A stretch of 57,705 nucleotides of DNA from an uncultured Clostridia bacterium (GTDB lineage Bacteria > Bacillota > Clostridia > Oscillospirales > Acutalibacteraceae): contig CANROX010000009.1 of assembly GCA_947632335.1 (NCBI GenBank), forward strand, positions 1-57,705, given 5' to 3'. The translations under genes and the position numbers were made by a program. The stretch's first letter is position 1; every line of letters starts with the position of its first letter. This document shows positions 23,570-31,609 of this stretch, piece after piece. A model generated the notes under the pieces. It searched no databases. It was given only the letters and a program-made list of their open reading frames with translations, and had not been told where the DNA came from.

Positions 23570-23836
23570 TTAATAGGTAAAATAATTTTCCGTTTTATAG
23601 TTTTTATCAAAAAAGTATTTATCCATAAGCGCCTTTGCAACATTTGTGGAATATTTTTTTAGCGAACCGTGTTCAACTACAACCGCAATAGCCACTTCAG
23701 GTTTATCATAGGGTGCATAGCACATAAATACTGTGTGGTCAGTACCTGAGTTTTCCGCTGTACCGGTTTTTGCCGCAACCTCTACACCGTAGTTGCCAAA
23801 CTCCTGGTAGGCTGTGCCGTCCGGACTGTTGCACAC
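23570..23836 (-). CDS. mrdA: PBP2 C-terminal fragment with KTG motif
   Basis: 88 residues from GTG 23836, in the same reading frame as the preceding 579-residue PBP2 part and separated from it by TAA plus one codon. It contains PDGTAYQEFG, then VEVAAKTGTAENS with the third transpeptidase motif (KTGT), the following beta strands (HTVFMCYAPYD, EVAIAVVVEHG) and the usual terminal helix. Alone it cannot be an enzyme. AGGAGG lies 9 nt before the GTG, an excellent Shine-Dalgarno, so separate translation is conceivable. Otherwise it is the tail of a PBP2 broken by a nonsense mutation or a sequence error. Confidence 0.7.
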   Translation of the reverse strand: MCNSPDGTAYQEFGNYGVEVAAKTGTAENSGTDHTVFMCYAPYDKPEVAIAVVVEHGSLKKYSTNVAKALMDKYFFDKNYKTENYFTY

Positions 23837-23839
23837 ACC

Positions 23840-25579
23840 TTATAAACCCTCCTGCACATATTTAAGGTTGCTTTCATTTACTGCAAGATTTGACTCAACC
23901 TCTATATTATCCTTTGTGTTCTCCATGGTAATATATTCCTTATCATAGGTTGTTACCTTGTCCACAAGGTGGGTGCGAAGTCTTTTTCCGTTATTTGCGA
24001 TTGTGGCAACATATGTTGCAAGCTGTGCGGGAGTAAAAGCATTGTCGCTTTGACCTATAGACGCCTGTACTGTGTTTCCGGCAGTCCAACTTGTGCTGTC
24101 ACGGCCTGCAAGTATACCTCTGCTTTCACCGATTTCCACTCCGGTAAGCATTCCAAGTCCAAATTTTTCAGCATAGCTGTAGATTGTTTCAATACCCAGT
24201 CTCCTGCCCATTTCTGCAAAGTAGTAGTTACAGGAAACATGGAGAGCCGTATCCATTGATATTGCGCCATGGTAGCCCATACACCTTACAATGTCAGTAG
24301 GGTAGTAATCGTAGTTCTGTGTACAGGTAATATATGTGCCTTTGTCTGCCTTTCCCTCTTCCAGCGCCGCAAGGGCAACGCAGGGTTTAAATACCGAGCC
24401 CGGTGCAAATGCACCGTCAAACGCCCTTGAATACAGGGGGGATGTTTTGTCCTTGGAGAGCTTTGAATAGTACTTATATCCGCTGTATTTTGAAAGGTCA
24501 TAGCTTGGGTAGGTACTTGCGGCAAGAACAGAAAAATCTCTCACATCAAGCATTACAACCGCTCCTGCCACGCAGTCCTGAGCCACTGTATTGTGGGCGT
24601 CGTTTACATTGTCCTCCAAAGCCTTGTTGGCAATCTTTTGCAAACCGCTGTCAAGGGTGAGCCACACCGACTTGCCCGGCTCGGCGTTTTCCGATTCCAC
24701 TGTACGGATAATTGAACCGTTGCTGTTTTTTTCTACATATGCTTTGCCTGCCTTGCCCCTCAAAGTACTTTCAAATGCCTGCTCTATACCAAACTTTCCG
24801 ATTAAGTCGTCCATACCATAGTCGGGATTTTCCTCATATTCCTCTTGATTGATTTTGCCCACTATTCCCACAATATGAGGTGCGAGGGTGGGATTTTTAT
24901 ATTCCCTTTCAACTGTTGTATCAATCTCCACGCCCTTTAGCTTTTGGGAATTTTCCGATATAATCTGCATCATATCGTTGCTGACATCTTCTGAAAAAAT
25001 GTAATCGTTAATTGAACTGAAATTAGTCCTTTCCATATTAAAGCGCACTGAAATTACATCTCTCTGCAAGCCCTTATCTTCAATATTTTCACATTCATAC
25101 CTTTTAACTAAATCCTCAATATACTCCTCCGGAAGGGTGTATACGCTTGTATCAAGCATAGCCTCGCTTTGAAGATATTTAAGGCAATCCTGGGTCATAT
25201 CGTCATCTGTAAAGGAGTACTTCCCCTTTTCGTACCTAATGGGAAGCATATCCACAAAATCTTCATTTCTTGTACCCAAAATATTAAAAACCTTTATGAT
25301 AGTGGAATTTAAGTCCTTATCCTGTATGTAAGTTTTTTTAAAAATCACATTATAAATAGTCCTGTTGGTAGCAAGGGGTTTCCCGTCACGAGTAAAGATT
25401 TCTCCCCTGGTAATATGGGAGGTAAGGGAATAAGAGGAATTGTTTTTTGCAATTTCCCTGTACTTGTCCCCCTCAACAACCTGCCAACAAAACAGCCTTG
25501 CAGTAAAGCCTGCAAAAATAACAAGGGCGATTATAAGCAAAATAATACCACGCCTGTTAAGACCGCTGTCCTTTTGCAT
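23840..25579 (-). CDS. mrdA: Penicillin-binding protein 2 (elongasome transpeptidase), truncated before the KTG motif
   Basis: 579 residues: an N-terminal TM helix (about 11-30), a PBP dimerisation domain, and a transpeptidase domain with SVFK (nucleophile S395, K398) and the second motif SCN (S449-N451). It cross-links lateral-wall peptidoglycan in the Rod complex with MreBCD. The frame stops at TAA 23842-23840 immediately after VQEGL, where PBP2 proteins normally run on to the KTG strand. That missing part (KTGTAE) follows in the same frame at 23836-23570. The whole locus therefore looks like one PBP2 of about 669 residues interrupted by a single in-frame ochre codon. Last gene of the mre operon, 21 nt after mreD. 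Confidence 0.85.
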   Translation of the reverse strand: MQKDSGLNRRGIILLIIALVIFAGFTARLFCWQVVEGDKYREIAKNNSSYSLTSHITRGEIFTRDGKPLATNRTIYNVIFKKTYIQDKDLNSTIIKVFNILGTRNEDFVDMLPIRYEKGKYSFTDDDMTQDCLKYLQSEAMLDTSVYTLPEEYIEDLVKRYECENIEDKGLQRDVISVRFNMERTNFSSINDYIFSEDVSNDMMQIISENSQKLKGVEIDTTVEREYKNPTLAPHIVGIVGKINQEEYEENPDYGMDDLIGKFGIEQAFESTLRGKAGKAYVEKNSNGSIIRTVESENAEPGKSVWLTLDSGLQKIANKALEDNVNDAHNTVAQDCVAGAVVMLDVRDFSVLAASTYPSYDLSKYSGYKYYSKLSKDKTSPLYSRAFDGAFAPGSVFKPCVALAALEEGKADKGTYITCTQNYDYYPTDIVRCMGYHGAISMDTALHVSCNYYFAEMGRRLGIETIYSYAEKFGLGMLTGVEIGESRGILAGRDSTSWTAGNTVQASIGQSDNAFTPAQLATYVATIANNGKRLRTHLVDKVTTYDKEYITMENTKDNIEVESNLAVNESNLKYVQEGL

Positions 25580-25599
25580 ATAATCACCTCCCTAAAAAC

Positions 25600-26118
25600 C
25601 TAAATAATATAACTGTCTGTAAATCCCCTGCTGATACACCTGTTGATTCCATAAAAAACAGGTGTTGTAACAAATGTATAGCCTGCTGTGGCCAAGGTAT
25701 GGTGTAAATAATAATATCCCACGCCCTCATATCCCTTTAAAATATAGAAAAAGAGAAATTCCATACTTATCAAAACAGGAATTATAATAACTGCAAGCGC
25801 CAGTACCGACAGCAGTTTTGTATTAAAATAATTGTCTGAAAAATATCCCAGGAAAAAGCATATTATTGTCATAGTAATTGTGTAAAAGCCTATGTGCGTT
25901 CCTGTGCCTATGTCCATCATTACTCCGCATGCCACGCCAAATGCCATTGCCGGTATTTCTTCCTCAAAACAGGCAATACATATTGCAAGGGGTATGAGAA
26001 GGAGGGGTCTCCCTCCGAAAATTTCCGGTATAAGATTCGGCACTCCCTGAAGAATATAAAACAGAAGTACCTCTATACCGTAGGAGGTATATCGCAGAAT
26101 TCTATTTCTCCTTTCCAT
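25600..26118 (-). CDS. mreD: Rod shape-determining protein MreD
   Basis: 172 residues, an integral membrane protein with about five or six hydrophobic helices (for example IEVLLFYILQGVPNLIP, LLLIPLAICIACF, GVACGVMMDIGTG, FYTITMTIICFFLGYF). MreD links the cytoskeleton to the wall synthesis complex. Sequence is poorly conserved in this family, so the call rests on size, topology, the FGVACGVMMDI-type segment and position between mreC and PBP2. Its start follows the mreC stop by 1 nt. Confidence 0.88.
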   Translation of the reverse strand: MERRNRILRYTSYGIEVLLFYILQGVPNLIPEIFGGRPLLLIPLAICIACFEEEIPAMAFGVACGVMMDIGTGTHIGFYTITMTIICFFLGYFSDNYFNTKLLSVLALAVIIIPVLISMEFLFFYILKGYEGVGYYYLHHTLATAGYTFVTTPVFYGINRCISRGFTDSYII

Positions 26119-26119
26119 T

Positions 26120-26986
26120 CTATTCCTCCGCCTGGGTTTCAGACTCTGTTGTTCCTTCCGGCTTTATTTCACCCTGTCCCTTAAAGGAAGTAATTACCAC
26201 AACATCGGTAACATTTTTTATATCCTCATAGGGTTCAATTACAGCATATAGTGATGTATCAAAATCATCATACTTTAGTTCTTTTACTTTGCCTACGGAA
26301 ATATTTTCGGGATACATTCCACCAATACCTGTGGTGGAGATTTGGTCTCCCTTTTTCATTTTATTATTTTCTGCAATCTGTTTCATTGTTACAAGACCCT
26401 GGTCGCTATAGTGGGGGTCACCCTTTACAACCCCTGTGTCCTTGCTCTTTACATCTTTTACCCCTGAACTAAAATCAGGTGAAAGCACAGTGGTAACAAC
26501 TGCGTATGTTCTGCTTATAGAACTTATGTATCCAACAAGTCCGTTTTCCGTAACAACAGGGTCGTTAAGAGCTATATCCTCATTTGTACCCCTGTCAACG
26601 GTAAAGGAATAAAACTTGTCGGAAGCGTCCCTGCGAATTACGGAAACAGGTACAAAGTTGTATTCCTGGTTGTTATTTTTCAGTCCGTAATATTTCCACA
26701 GTCTGGCATTTTCCGTCTTTATGTTTTCATAATCCGCCAGCTGGGCACGGAGGGTAGCCACTTCTTTTTTAAGAGCCTCATTTTCTGATTGAAGCTCCTC
26801 ATAGGTTTTTTTCTCTTTTCCGCCCAATACCTCTGCCGATACCCTTTGCATACCTACAGTTATGTACCCTGTTACAGAGGAAATTACACTTGTGTCAAAA
26901 ATTGCAGAAATGCCCGATAGCATTATAAGGACAATCAGTGTTACTATTAAGGTTTTAAAGCTCTTTGAAGTAAAAATATATTTCAT
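26120..26986 (-). CDS. mreC: Rod shape-determining protein MreC
   Basis: 288 residues: a short cytoplasmic N-terminus, one TM helix (about 10-28), a coiled coil (about 58-92: KKTYEELQSENEALKKEVATL) and the beta-domain typical of MreC (VPVSVIRRDASDKFYSFTVDRG, VVTENGLVGYISSISRTYAVV, KGDQISTTGIGGMYPENISVG). It bridges MreB/MreD and PBP2 outside the membrane. The C-terminal tail is acidic and Glu/Thr-rich (KPEGTTESETQAEE). Co-transcribed with mreB, 26 nt upstream. Confidence 0.95.
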   Translation of the reverse strand: MKYIFTSKSFKTLIVTLIVLIMLSGISAIFDTSVISSVTGYITVGMQRVSAEVLGGKEKKTYEELQSENEALKKEVATLRAQLADYENIKTENARLWKYYGLKNNNQEYNFVPVSVIRRDASDKFYSFTVDRGTNEDIALNDPVVTENGLVGYISSISRTYAVVTTVLSPDFSSGVKDVKSKDTGVVKGDPHYSDQGLVTMKQIAENNKMKKGDQISTTGIGGMYPENISVGKVKELKYDDFDTSLYAVIEPYEDIKNVTDVVVITSFKGQGEIKPEGTTESETQAEE

Positions 26987-27012
26987 TGTAACCTCTGCTT
27001 AGAGTTAAATAA

Positions 27013-28020
27013 TTATCTTCTTCTATCTCTGTAATATTCCTTTGGCATTACAGTTTCAAGTCTTTTGCCTGCTCCGTCTGCCACACAGTCTAAAGGTCTG
27101 TCTGCGATGTGCACAGGCATTCCTGTCTGCTTGCTCACAAGCAGATCCAACCCCTTTAGAAGAGCCCCGCCTCCTGTAAGGGTAATACCTCTGTCAATAA
27201 TATCTGCGGCAAGCTCCGGCGGAGTTTTTTCCAGGGTGTCAAGCACCCCGTCAATAATTGCAGAAAGGGGCGCTGCCAGAGCGTTGCGAACTTCTTCCGC
27301 CGTAATTGTAACATCCTTTGGAAGTCCGTCTGCAACATTTCTGCCCTTAATGGTCATACTTCCCTCATTTTCGTAGGGATAGGCAGAACCTATTTCTATT
27401 TTGATTTCTTCTGCTGTTCTTTCCCCGATTGTAAGGCCGTATTTTTTCTTTATATACTGCATAATAGCCTCGTCAAATTTATCCCCTGCAACTCTTACGG
27501 AATTGTGGGCAACAATGTCTCCAAGGGAGATAACGGCTACCTCGGAAGTACCGCCTCCAATATCCAGTACCATACTTCCCGTAGGTTCTGCTACAGGAAG
27601 TCCTGCCCCTATAGCCGCCGCCATCGGCTCTTCAATCAGCTCAACATCCTTGCCCCCTGCCTGCCTGGCTGCGTCCTCAACTGCACGGCGTTCAACCTGG
27701 GTAACACCGGAGGGAATACATATTACAATTCTGGGACGGGAAAAAAAGTTGCTGTGCACAACTTTTCTGATAAAGTGTTTCAGCATAATTGCAGTAATTT
27801 CAAAATCAGCAATTACACCGTCCTTTAGGGGTCTTATGGCGGCTATCGAGCCGGGAGTTCTTCCTATCATTTCCTTTGCCTGCGCCCCCACAGCAAGGAC
27901 GCTGTCCTGACGAATGTCAACAGCAACAACCGAAGGTTCTCTAAGGACAATTCCCTTGCCCTTCATATATACAAGAGTGTTTGCAGTGCCTAAATCTATG
28001 CCAATGTCTTTTGTAAACAT
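27013..28020 (-). CDS. mreB: Rod shape-determining actin homologue MreB
   Basis: 335 residues, actin/HSP70 fold. Phosphate-1 loop [13 protein letters not shown], phosphate-2 loop [13 protein letters not shown], the [17 protein letters not shown] adenosine-connect segment ([14 protein letters not shown]) and the [10 protein letters not shown] adenosine loop are all visible. MreB filaments orient lateral wall synthesis with MreC, MreD and PBP2. ATG 28020 follows a fair ribosome binding site (GAAAGG). A consensus-like promoter lies about 110 bp upstream. The C-terminus ends YRDRRR. Confidence 0.97.
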   Translation of the reverse strand: MFTKDIGIDLGTANTLVYMKGKGIVLREPSVVAVDIRQDSVLAVGAQAKEMIGRTPGSIAAIRPLKDGVIADFEITAIMLKHFIRKVVHSNFFSRPRIVICIPSGVTQVERRAVEDAARQAGGKDVELIEEPMAAAIGAGLPVAEPTGSMVLDIGGGTSEVAVISLGDIVAHNSVRVAGDKFDEAIMQYIKKKYGLTIGERTAEEIKIEIGSAYPYENEGSMTIKGRNVADGLPKDVTITAEEVRNALAAPLSAIIDGVLDTLEKTPPELAADIIDRGITLTGGGALLKGLDLLVSKQTGMPVHIADRPLDCVADGAGKRLETVMPKEYYRDRRR

Positions 28021-28126
28021 TATTAATCAACCTTTCGTAGTACATACGTTATTAATATATGAATTTTTCCTGTTTATATTTGCCTTGTCATATGTTATTT
28101 TCCATAAAAGATTTATTAGCTTACTT

Positions 28127-28155
28127 ATTATAGCCTAAAGAAATTTCTATTTCAA
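28127..28155 (-). promoter_or_regulatory. Promoter of the mreBCD-mrdA operon
   Basis: Minus-strand TTGAAA (28155-28150), 17-bp spacer, TATAAT (28132-28127), leaving a leader of about 100 nt before mreB. Nothing else is seen in 28021-28210. Confidence 0.7.
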
Positions 28156-28210
28156 CCATATTATTAACCATATATTATTAAGTTTTTTTCTTGTATTTTA
28201 GTTAATAAAT

Positions 28211-28654
28211 TTATTTTTTCCCTGTAGAGCCAAATCCTCCTTCTCCACGGGAGGTATCTGTTATCTCCTGAACCTGCACTACAGGCATAAGAGAAACCGG
28301 AACAATAACAATCTGTGCAATCCTTTCATTCACATTGATTGTATAAGGCGCGTCTGAAACATTACAAAGACCTACACACACCTCTCCCCGATAGTCGCTG
28401 TCCACAACGCCTACGCCGTTTGAAAGACAGATTCCGTGTTTTATCCCAAGTCCGCTTCTTGCATAGATGTTTGCCATATAATTTTTTGAGGGAAGTTCTA
28501 TGGCAATTCCTGTGGGAACAAACGCCAGGGAACCGGGTTCTATTGTAATTTCATTATCAATACAAGCATAAAGGTCCATACCTGCCGAACCCTCTGTTGC
28601 ACGCTTTGGTATGACGGCATTGTCCCTTAACTTTTTTATTTTAAGAACCTCCAT
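28211..28654 (-). CDS. dut: Deoxyuridine 5'-triphosphate nucleotidohydrolase (dUTPase)
   Basis: 147 residues, trimeric dUTPase. It cleaves dUTP to dUMP and PPi, keeping uracil out of DNA and supplying thymidylate synthesis. All five motifs are present: 1 GSAGMDLYA, 2 RSGLGIKHG, 3 GVVDSDYRGEV, 4 NERIAQIVIVP, 5 SRGEGGFGSTGK. Start at ATG 28654, with AAGGAG 7 nt before it; the frame is open for 30 more codons upstream but that part lacks family similarity. It lies between mreB and the U32 peptidase gene. Confidence 0.96.
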   Translation of the reverse strand: MEVLKIKKLRDNAVIPKRATEGSAGMDLYACIDNEITIEPGSLAFVPTGIAIELPSKNYMANIYARSGLGIKHGICLSNGVGVVDSDYRGEVCVGLCNVSDAPYTINVNERIAQIVIVPVSLMPVVQVQEITDTSRGEGGFGSTGKK

Positions 28655-28848
28655 AAACGCTCTCCTTCCTGCAAAATTTCTTGTTATCCTGCATTTATAT
28701 ACAATTTTTCTGTTTCGGAATATTTTAAATTTCCTTATCTGCAATAAAAAATTTTTATAAATAACAATATTGTAATTCTATATTCTGCTTTAGAAAATAA
28801 AAGTTTTTCACACCTTTTTGACAAAAGTGAAATATATGCTTTTTAACA

Positions 28849-30906
28849 TTATTTTACACCACGATAATATATTCCCCTGGTATATTTCACTTTTTCAAGA
28901 GTTTTACTATGGTTATCCCTGTAGTTTTCCACTTTTTCCACATAGTTTTCCACATAAAACTTTTCCATAGTGAAGTATGTGAAAAACTTTTTATTAATCT
29001 CAGGAAGAATATTAAGTGTTACAGAATTTAACACCTCGGTGCAGTTTGTGTCACAATAAAGGGGAAATTCAAATTTTTTGCGGTCTTGCAATTTTCCTGT
29101 TTTTTTGCAAGTTGCACAATTTCCTGTTCCGCTTTTAACAGGACAGTTTCGCGTGAGCATAAGGGGGATATATCCGTAGCTCACAACGCCCCTTTTAATA
29201 TTGCCCCCCAGAGAATTTATTTGCCCATTTGTAATTTCAATGGAAACTAAAACATCTTCCAATCCGTAATTTTCCGCCCAAATCAGAGATGCGGTATTTG
29301 CAAGGTTAAGTCCCTCGCCGCCATGGACAACCATATTCTGTTTTTTACAGAAATATACAGCCCCAAGATTGCTGCAAAGGGTATCCTTAATTCCAAGTGC
29401 TTTTACCTGCTTTATCCTTTTGATTATTTCTTCCTCTCTGCCAAACATACCTCTGGGAACTGCAACTCCTATGTTGTGGTACTTTTCATTTAACAATTTA
29501 ATATCTTCATCTCTTGTAAACAGAGGGATAAACACCAGGTCATAGTCCTTGTAGGCAAGTCCATAAATATTTTTTACTTCACATCTTCTTTCCTTAATTC
29601 GCTGGTTGGCAGGGGTAAAATCAAGTCCTGGCATATTAAAACTGTAGTTGTAATTAAAATCCCTTTTTTTGCTGATTATATCAAGGGCGTCTCTGCGTAT
29701 TTTGTTAAGAGAGGAAAGGGGTATACTTATACCCTCCTCTATTTGGGCAGTTAAATTTTCAAAGTAATATGGCGTACCCCCGGTTTTGTTAATCTGGTTT
29801 ATAACTTTTTCCCTGCTAAGGGGTAAGTTAACAGCGCTTTCGGCAGGGATTTCTCCCATTGCCTCTGCTGTATTTACACCGTCTGAAATTTTAAGAACAG
29901 GCACTTCACCCTTTTTTACTATAATTTTTCCCGTAAGGGCAATTTTTTTCTTTTCCTCTTTATATGTGTTGCGAATTTTTTTAAAAAGGCTTTCCGTGGC
30001 AGAAATTACATCTTCCCTTTTCCTGTAACCAAACATTTCTTTGCCCATATTACCCTTATAGTAACCGTCTGTAAATCCTGTGCGGGAGAAAATGTTTTTA
30101 AGGTTTTCCATTGTTTCTTCGGAAATATATCCTTTTTCCCGCTTTTCATAGCATGCACCTGTTGCACAGGCAACATATTCCGGGCGTTTCATTCTGCCCT
30201 CAATTTTTGCAGAGGTTATACCTATATTTTGCATATCGTCAAGATAATCGATTATTGAATTATCCTTTAAACTTAATGCATGGTCATTTCCCGGTACTTT
30301 AAAAGGAAGTCGGCAGGGCTGTGCACAGCGTCCCCTGTTACCGCTTCTGCCTCCCAGCATTGCGGAAAAATAACACTGACCGCTGACGCACATACACAGA
30401 GCGCCGTGAACAAAGACCTCCAGCTCAATACTGCAATTATCCGCAATATATTTAATCTCTTCTCTTGACATTTCCCTGCTTAAAACTACCCTTTTAAAAC
30501 CCATTTCTTCAAGAAGCTTTGCACCGCTAAGGGTGTGTACGCTCATTTGTGTTGAACCGTGGAGGGGAAGATTTGGACACGCCTTTTTCACAAGATATGC
30601 AAAGCCAATATCCTGAACAATAAGGGCGTCAATATTGCACAGACAGGCATTTTTTACAGCTGTAAGGGCGTTTTCCAATTCATCATCAAAAATAAGAGTG
30701 TTCATTGTTACATAAACTTTAACACCACGAATATGACAATATGAAGTTGTTTCCTTTAGCTCCTGAAAACTAAAATTTTCTGCCTCTTTTCTGGCAGAAA
30801 AATCCTTCAGTCCAAGATAAATTGCGTCTGCTCCGCTTTTTACGGCGGATAATACGGACTCAAAGTTACCCGCAGGGGCAAGTATTTCTATTTTTTTATT
30901 TGTCAT
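28849..30906 (-). CDS. U32-family peptidase-like protein (possible 23S rRNA C2501 hydroxylase, RlhA-like)
   Basis: 685 residues. N-terminal U32 barrel begins KIEILAPAGNFESVLSAVKSGADAIYLGL and contains HGSTQMSVHTLSGAKLL and the Cys-rich family signature HGALCMCVSGQCYFSAMLGGRSGNRGRCAQPCR. A long C-terminal region with further cysteines (CPVKSGTGNCATCKKTG) corresponds to the extended, DUF3656-bearing subgroup. In E. coli that architecture is RlhA, required for 5-hydroxycytidine at 23S rRNA position 2501. Other U32 proteins act in ubiquinone synthesis or as collagenase-like peptidases. Starts 3 nt after zapA, so the two are co-translated. Exact function inferred. Confidence 0.88.
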   Translation of the reverse strand: MTNKKIEILAPAGNFESVLSAVKSGADAIYLGLKDFSARKEAENFSFQELKETTSYCHIRGVKVYVTMNTLIFDDELENALTAVKNACLCNIDALIVQDIGFAYLVKKACPNLPLHGSTQMSVHTLSGAKLLEEMGFKRVVLSREMSREEIKYIADNCSIELEVFVHGALCMCVSGQCYFSAMLGGRSGNRGRCAQPCRLPFKVPGNDHALSLKDNSIIDYLDDMQNIGITSAKIEGRMKRPEYVACATGACYEKREKGYISEETMENLKNIFSRTGFTDGYYKGNMGKEMFGYRKREDVISATESLFKKIRNTYKEEKKKIALTGKIIVKKGEVPVLKISDGVNTAEAMGEIPAESAVNLPLSREKVINQINKTGGTPYYFENLTAQIEEGISIPLSSLNKIRRDALDIISKKRDFNYNYSFNMPGLDFTPANQRIKERRCEVKNIYGLAYKDYDLVFIPLFTRDEDIKLLNEKYHNIGVAVPRGMFGREEEIIKRIKQVKALGIKDTLCSNLGAVYFCKKQNMVVHGGEGLNLANTASLIWAENYGLEDVLVSIEITNGQINSLGGNIKRGVVSYGYIPLMLTRNCPVKSGTGNCATCKKTGKLQDRKKFEFPLYCDTNCTEVLNSVTLNILPEINKKFFTYFTMEKFYVENYVEKVENYRDNHSKTLEKVKYTRGIYYRGVK

Positions 30907-30909
30907 TAA

Positions 30910-31371
30910 TTATTTTTCTTCGTTATTAAAAAGGCTCTGCTGTACTGCGCCGTCAAAAATCTTTGATACGGAGTTTTCAATTTTACCTGTTGCAATAACC
31001 TTTTTTTCCTGGGTTCTTTTTTCTTCCTTTTTTTCCGCTGTAACATTTAGGATTTTATCTATTCTTTCCTGAAGATGAATATTTTCTTCCTTTAGTTTTT
31101 TAATTTCCTTGTGGAGCACTTCTGTTTCTTCAAGGTAGTCCTTAATCTGGTTTCTGATATCCTCCAGTTTTTCTCTCATTTTGTTTTCTTCATCACAATA
31201 GTCTAAGGACGCAAGAATTGCCGCAGAATCCTTGTCCATTTTTGGATTTACAGACATAATGGATTTTAGCTTAGTGTCAATTCTCTCCACCAGTTTTTTC
31301 ATATACGCTTCGCTCTCATTGGTTTTGATTGTGAACCGTTTACCGCCTACAAAAATAATCTGCCTGTCCAT
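30910..31371 (-). CDS. zapA: Cell division protein ZapA-like
   Basis: 153 residues. The N-terminal globular part (MDRQIIFVGGKRFTIKTNESEAYMKKLVERID) and following helices (KDSAAILASLDYCDEENKMRE) are typical of ZapA, which bundles FtsZ filaments at the ring. A coiled coil follows (about 68-118). The C-terminal tail is longer than usual and Lys/Glu-rich, ending VQQSLFNNEEK. Head-to-head with the GH13 gene on the plus strand; operon with the U32 gene, an arrangement seen in other Firmicutes. Confidence 0.88.
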   Translation of the reverse strand: MDRQIIFVGGKRFTIKTNESEAYMKKLVERIDTKLKSIMSVNPKMDKDSAAILASLDYCDEENKMREKLEDIRNQIKDYLEETEVLHKEIKKLKEENIHLQERIDKILNVTAEKKEEKRTQEKKVIATGKIENSVSKIFDGAVQQSLFNNEEK

Positions 31372-31520
31372 TCCTGCACAACCTTTCTCTTATCATAAAT
31401 GCGTAATTTCTATGGTAACATTATAATCTTTTTTCTGCAAAAGAAAAAGTAATGTATTAACATTGTAATCTTTCTTTCTTTTTTGTTACTTAAAATTCCC
31501 TTTTTTGACTGTTTCCGCAG

Positions 31521-31549
31521 TTGAAATCTACTTTATTATATAGTATAAT
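31521..31549 (+). promoter_or_regulatory. Promoter of the GH13 gene
   Basis: TTGAAA (31521-31526), 17-bp spacer, TATAAT (31544-31549), about 60 bp before the start codon. No obvious cre or other operator was recognised. Confidence 0.7.
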
Positions 31550-31609
31550 TTACAGGTATAATTGTTGGCACATAAAAAGACTAATGGAAATAGTTTTTGG
31601 AGGTTCAAA

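Noticed and set aside
27401-27910. Plus-strand frame of 169 codons opposite mreB
   Set aside because: Antisense shadow of a conserved gene, no ribosome binding site.
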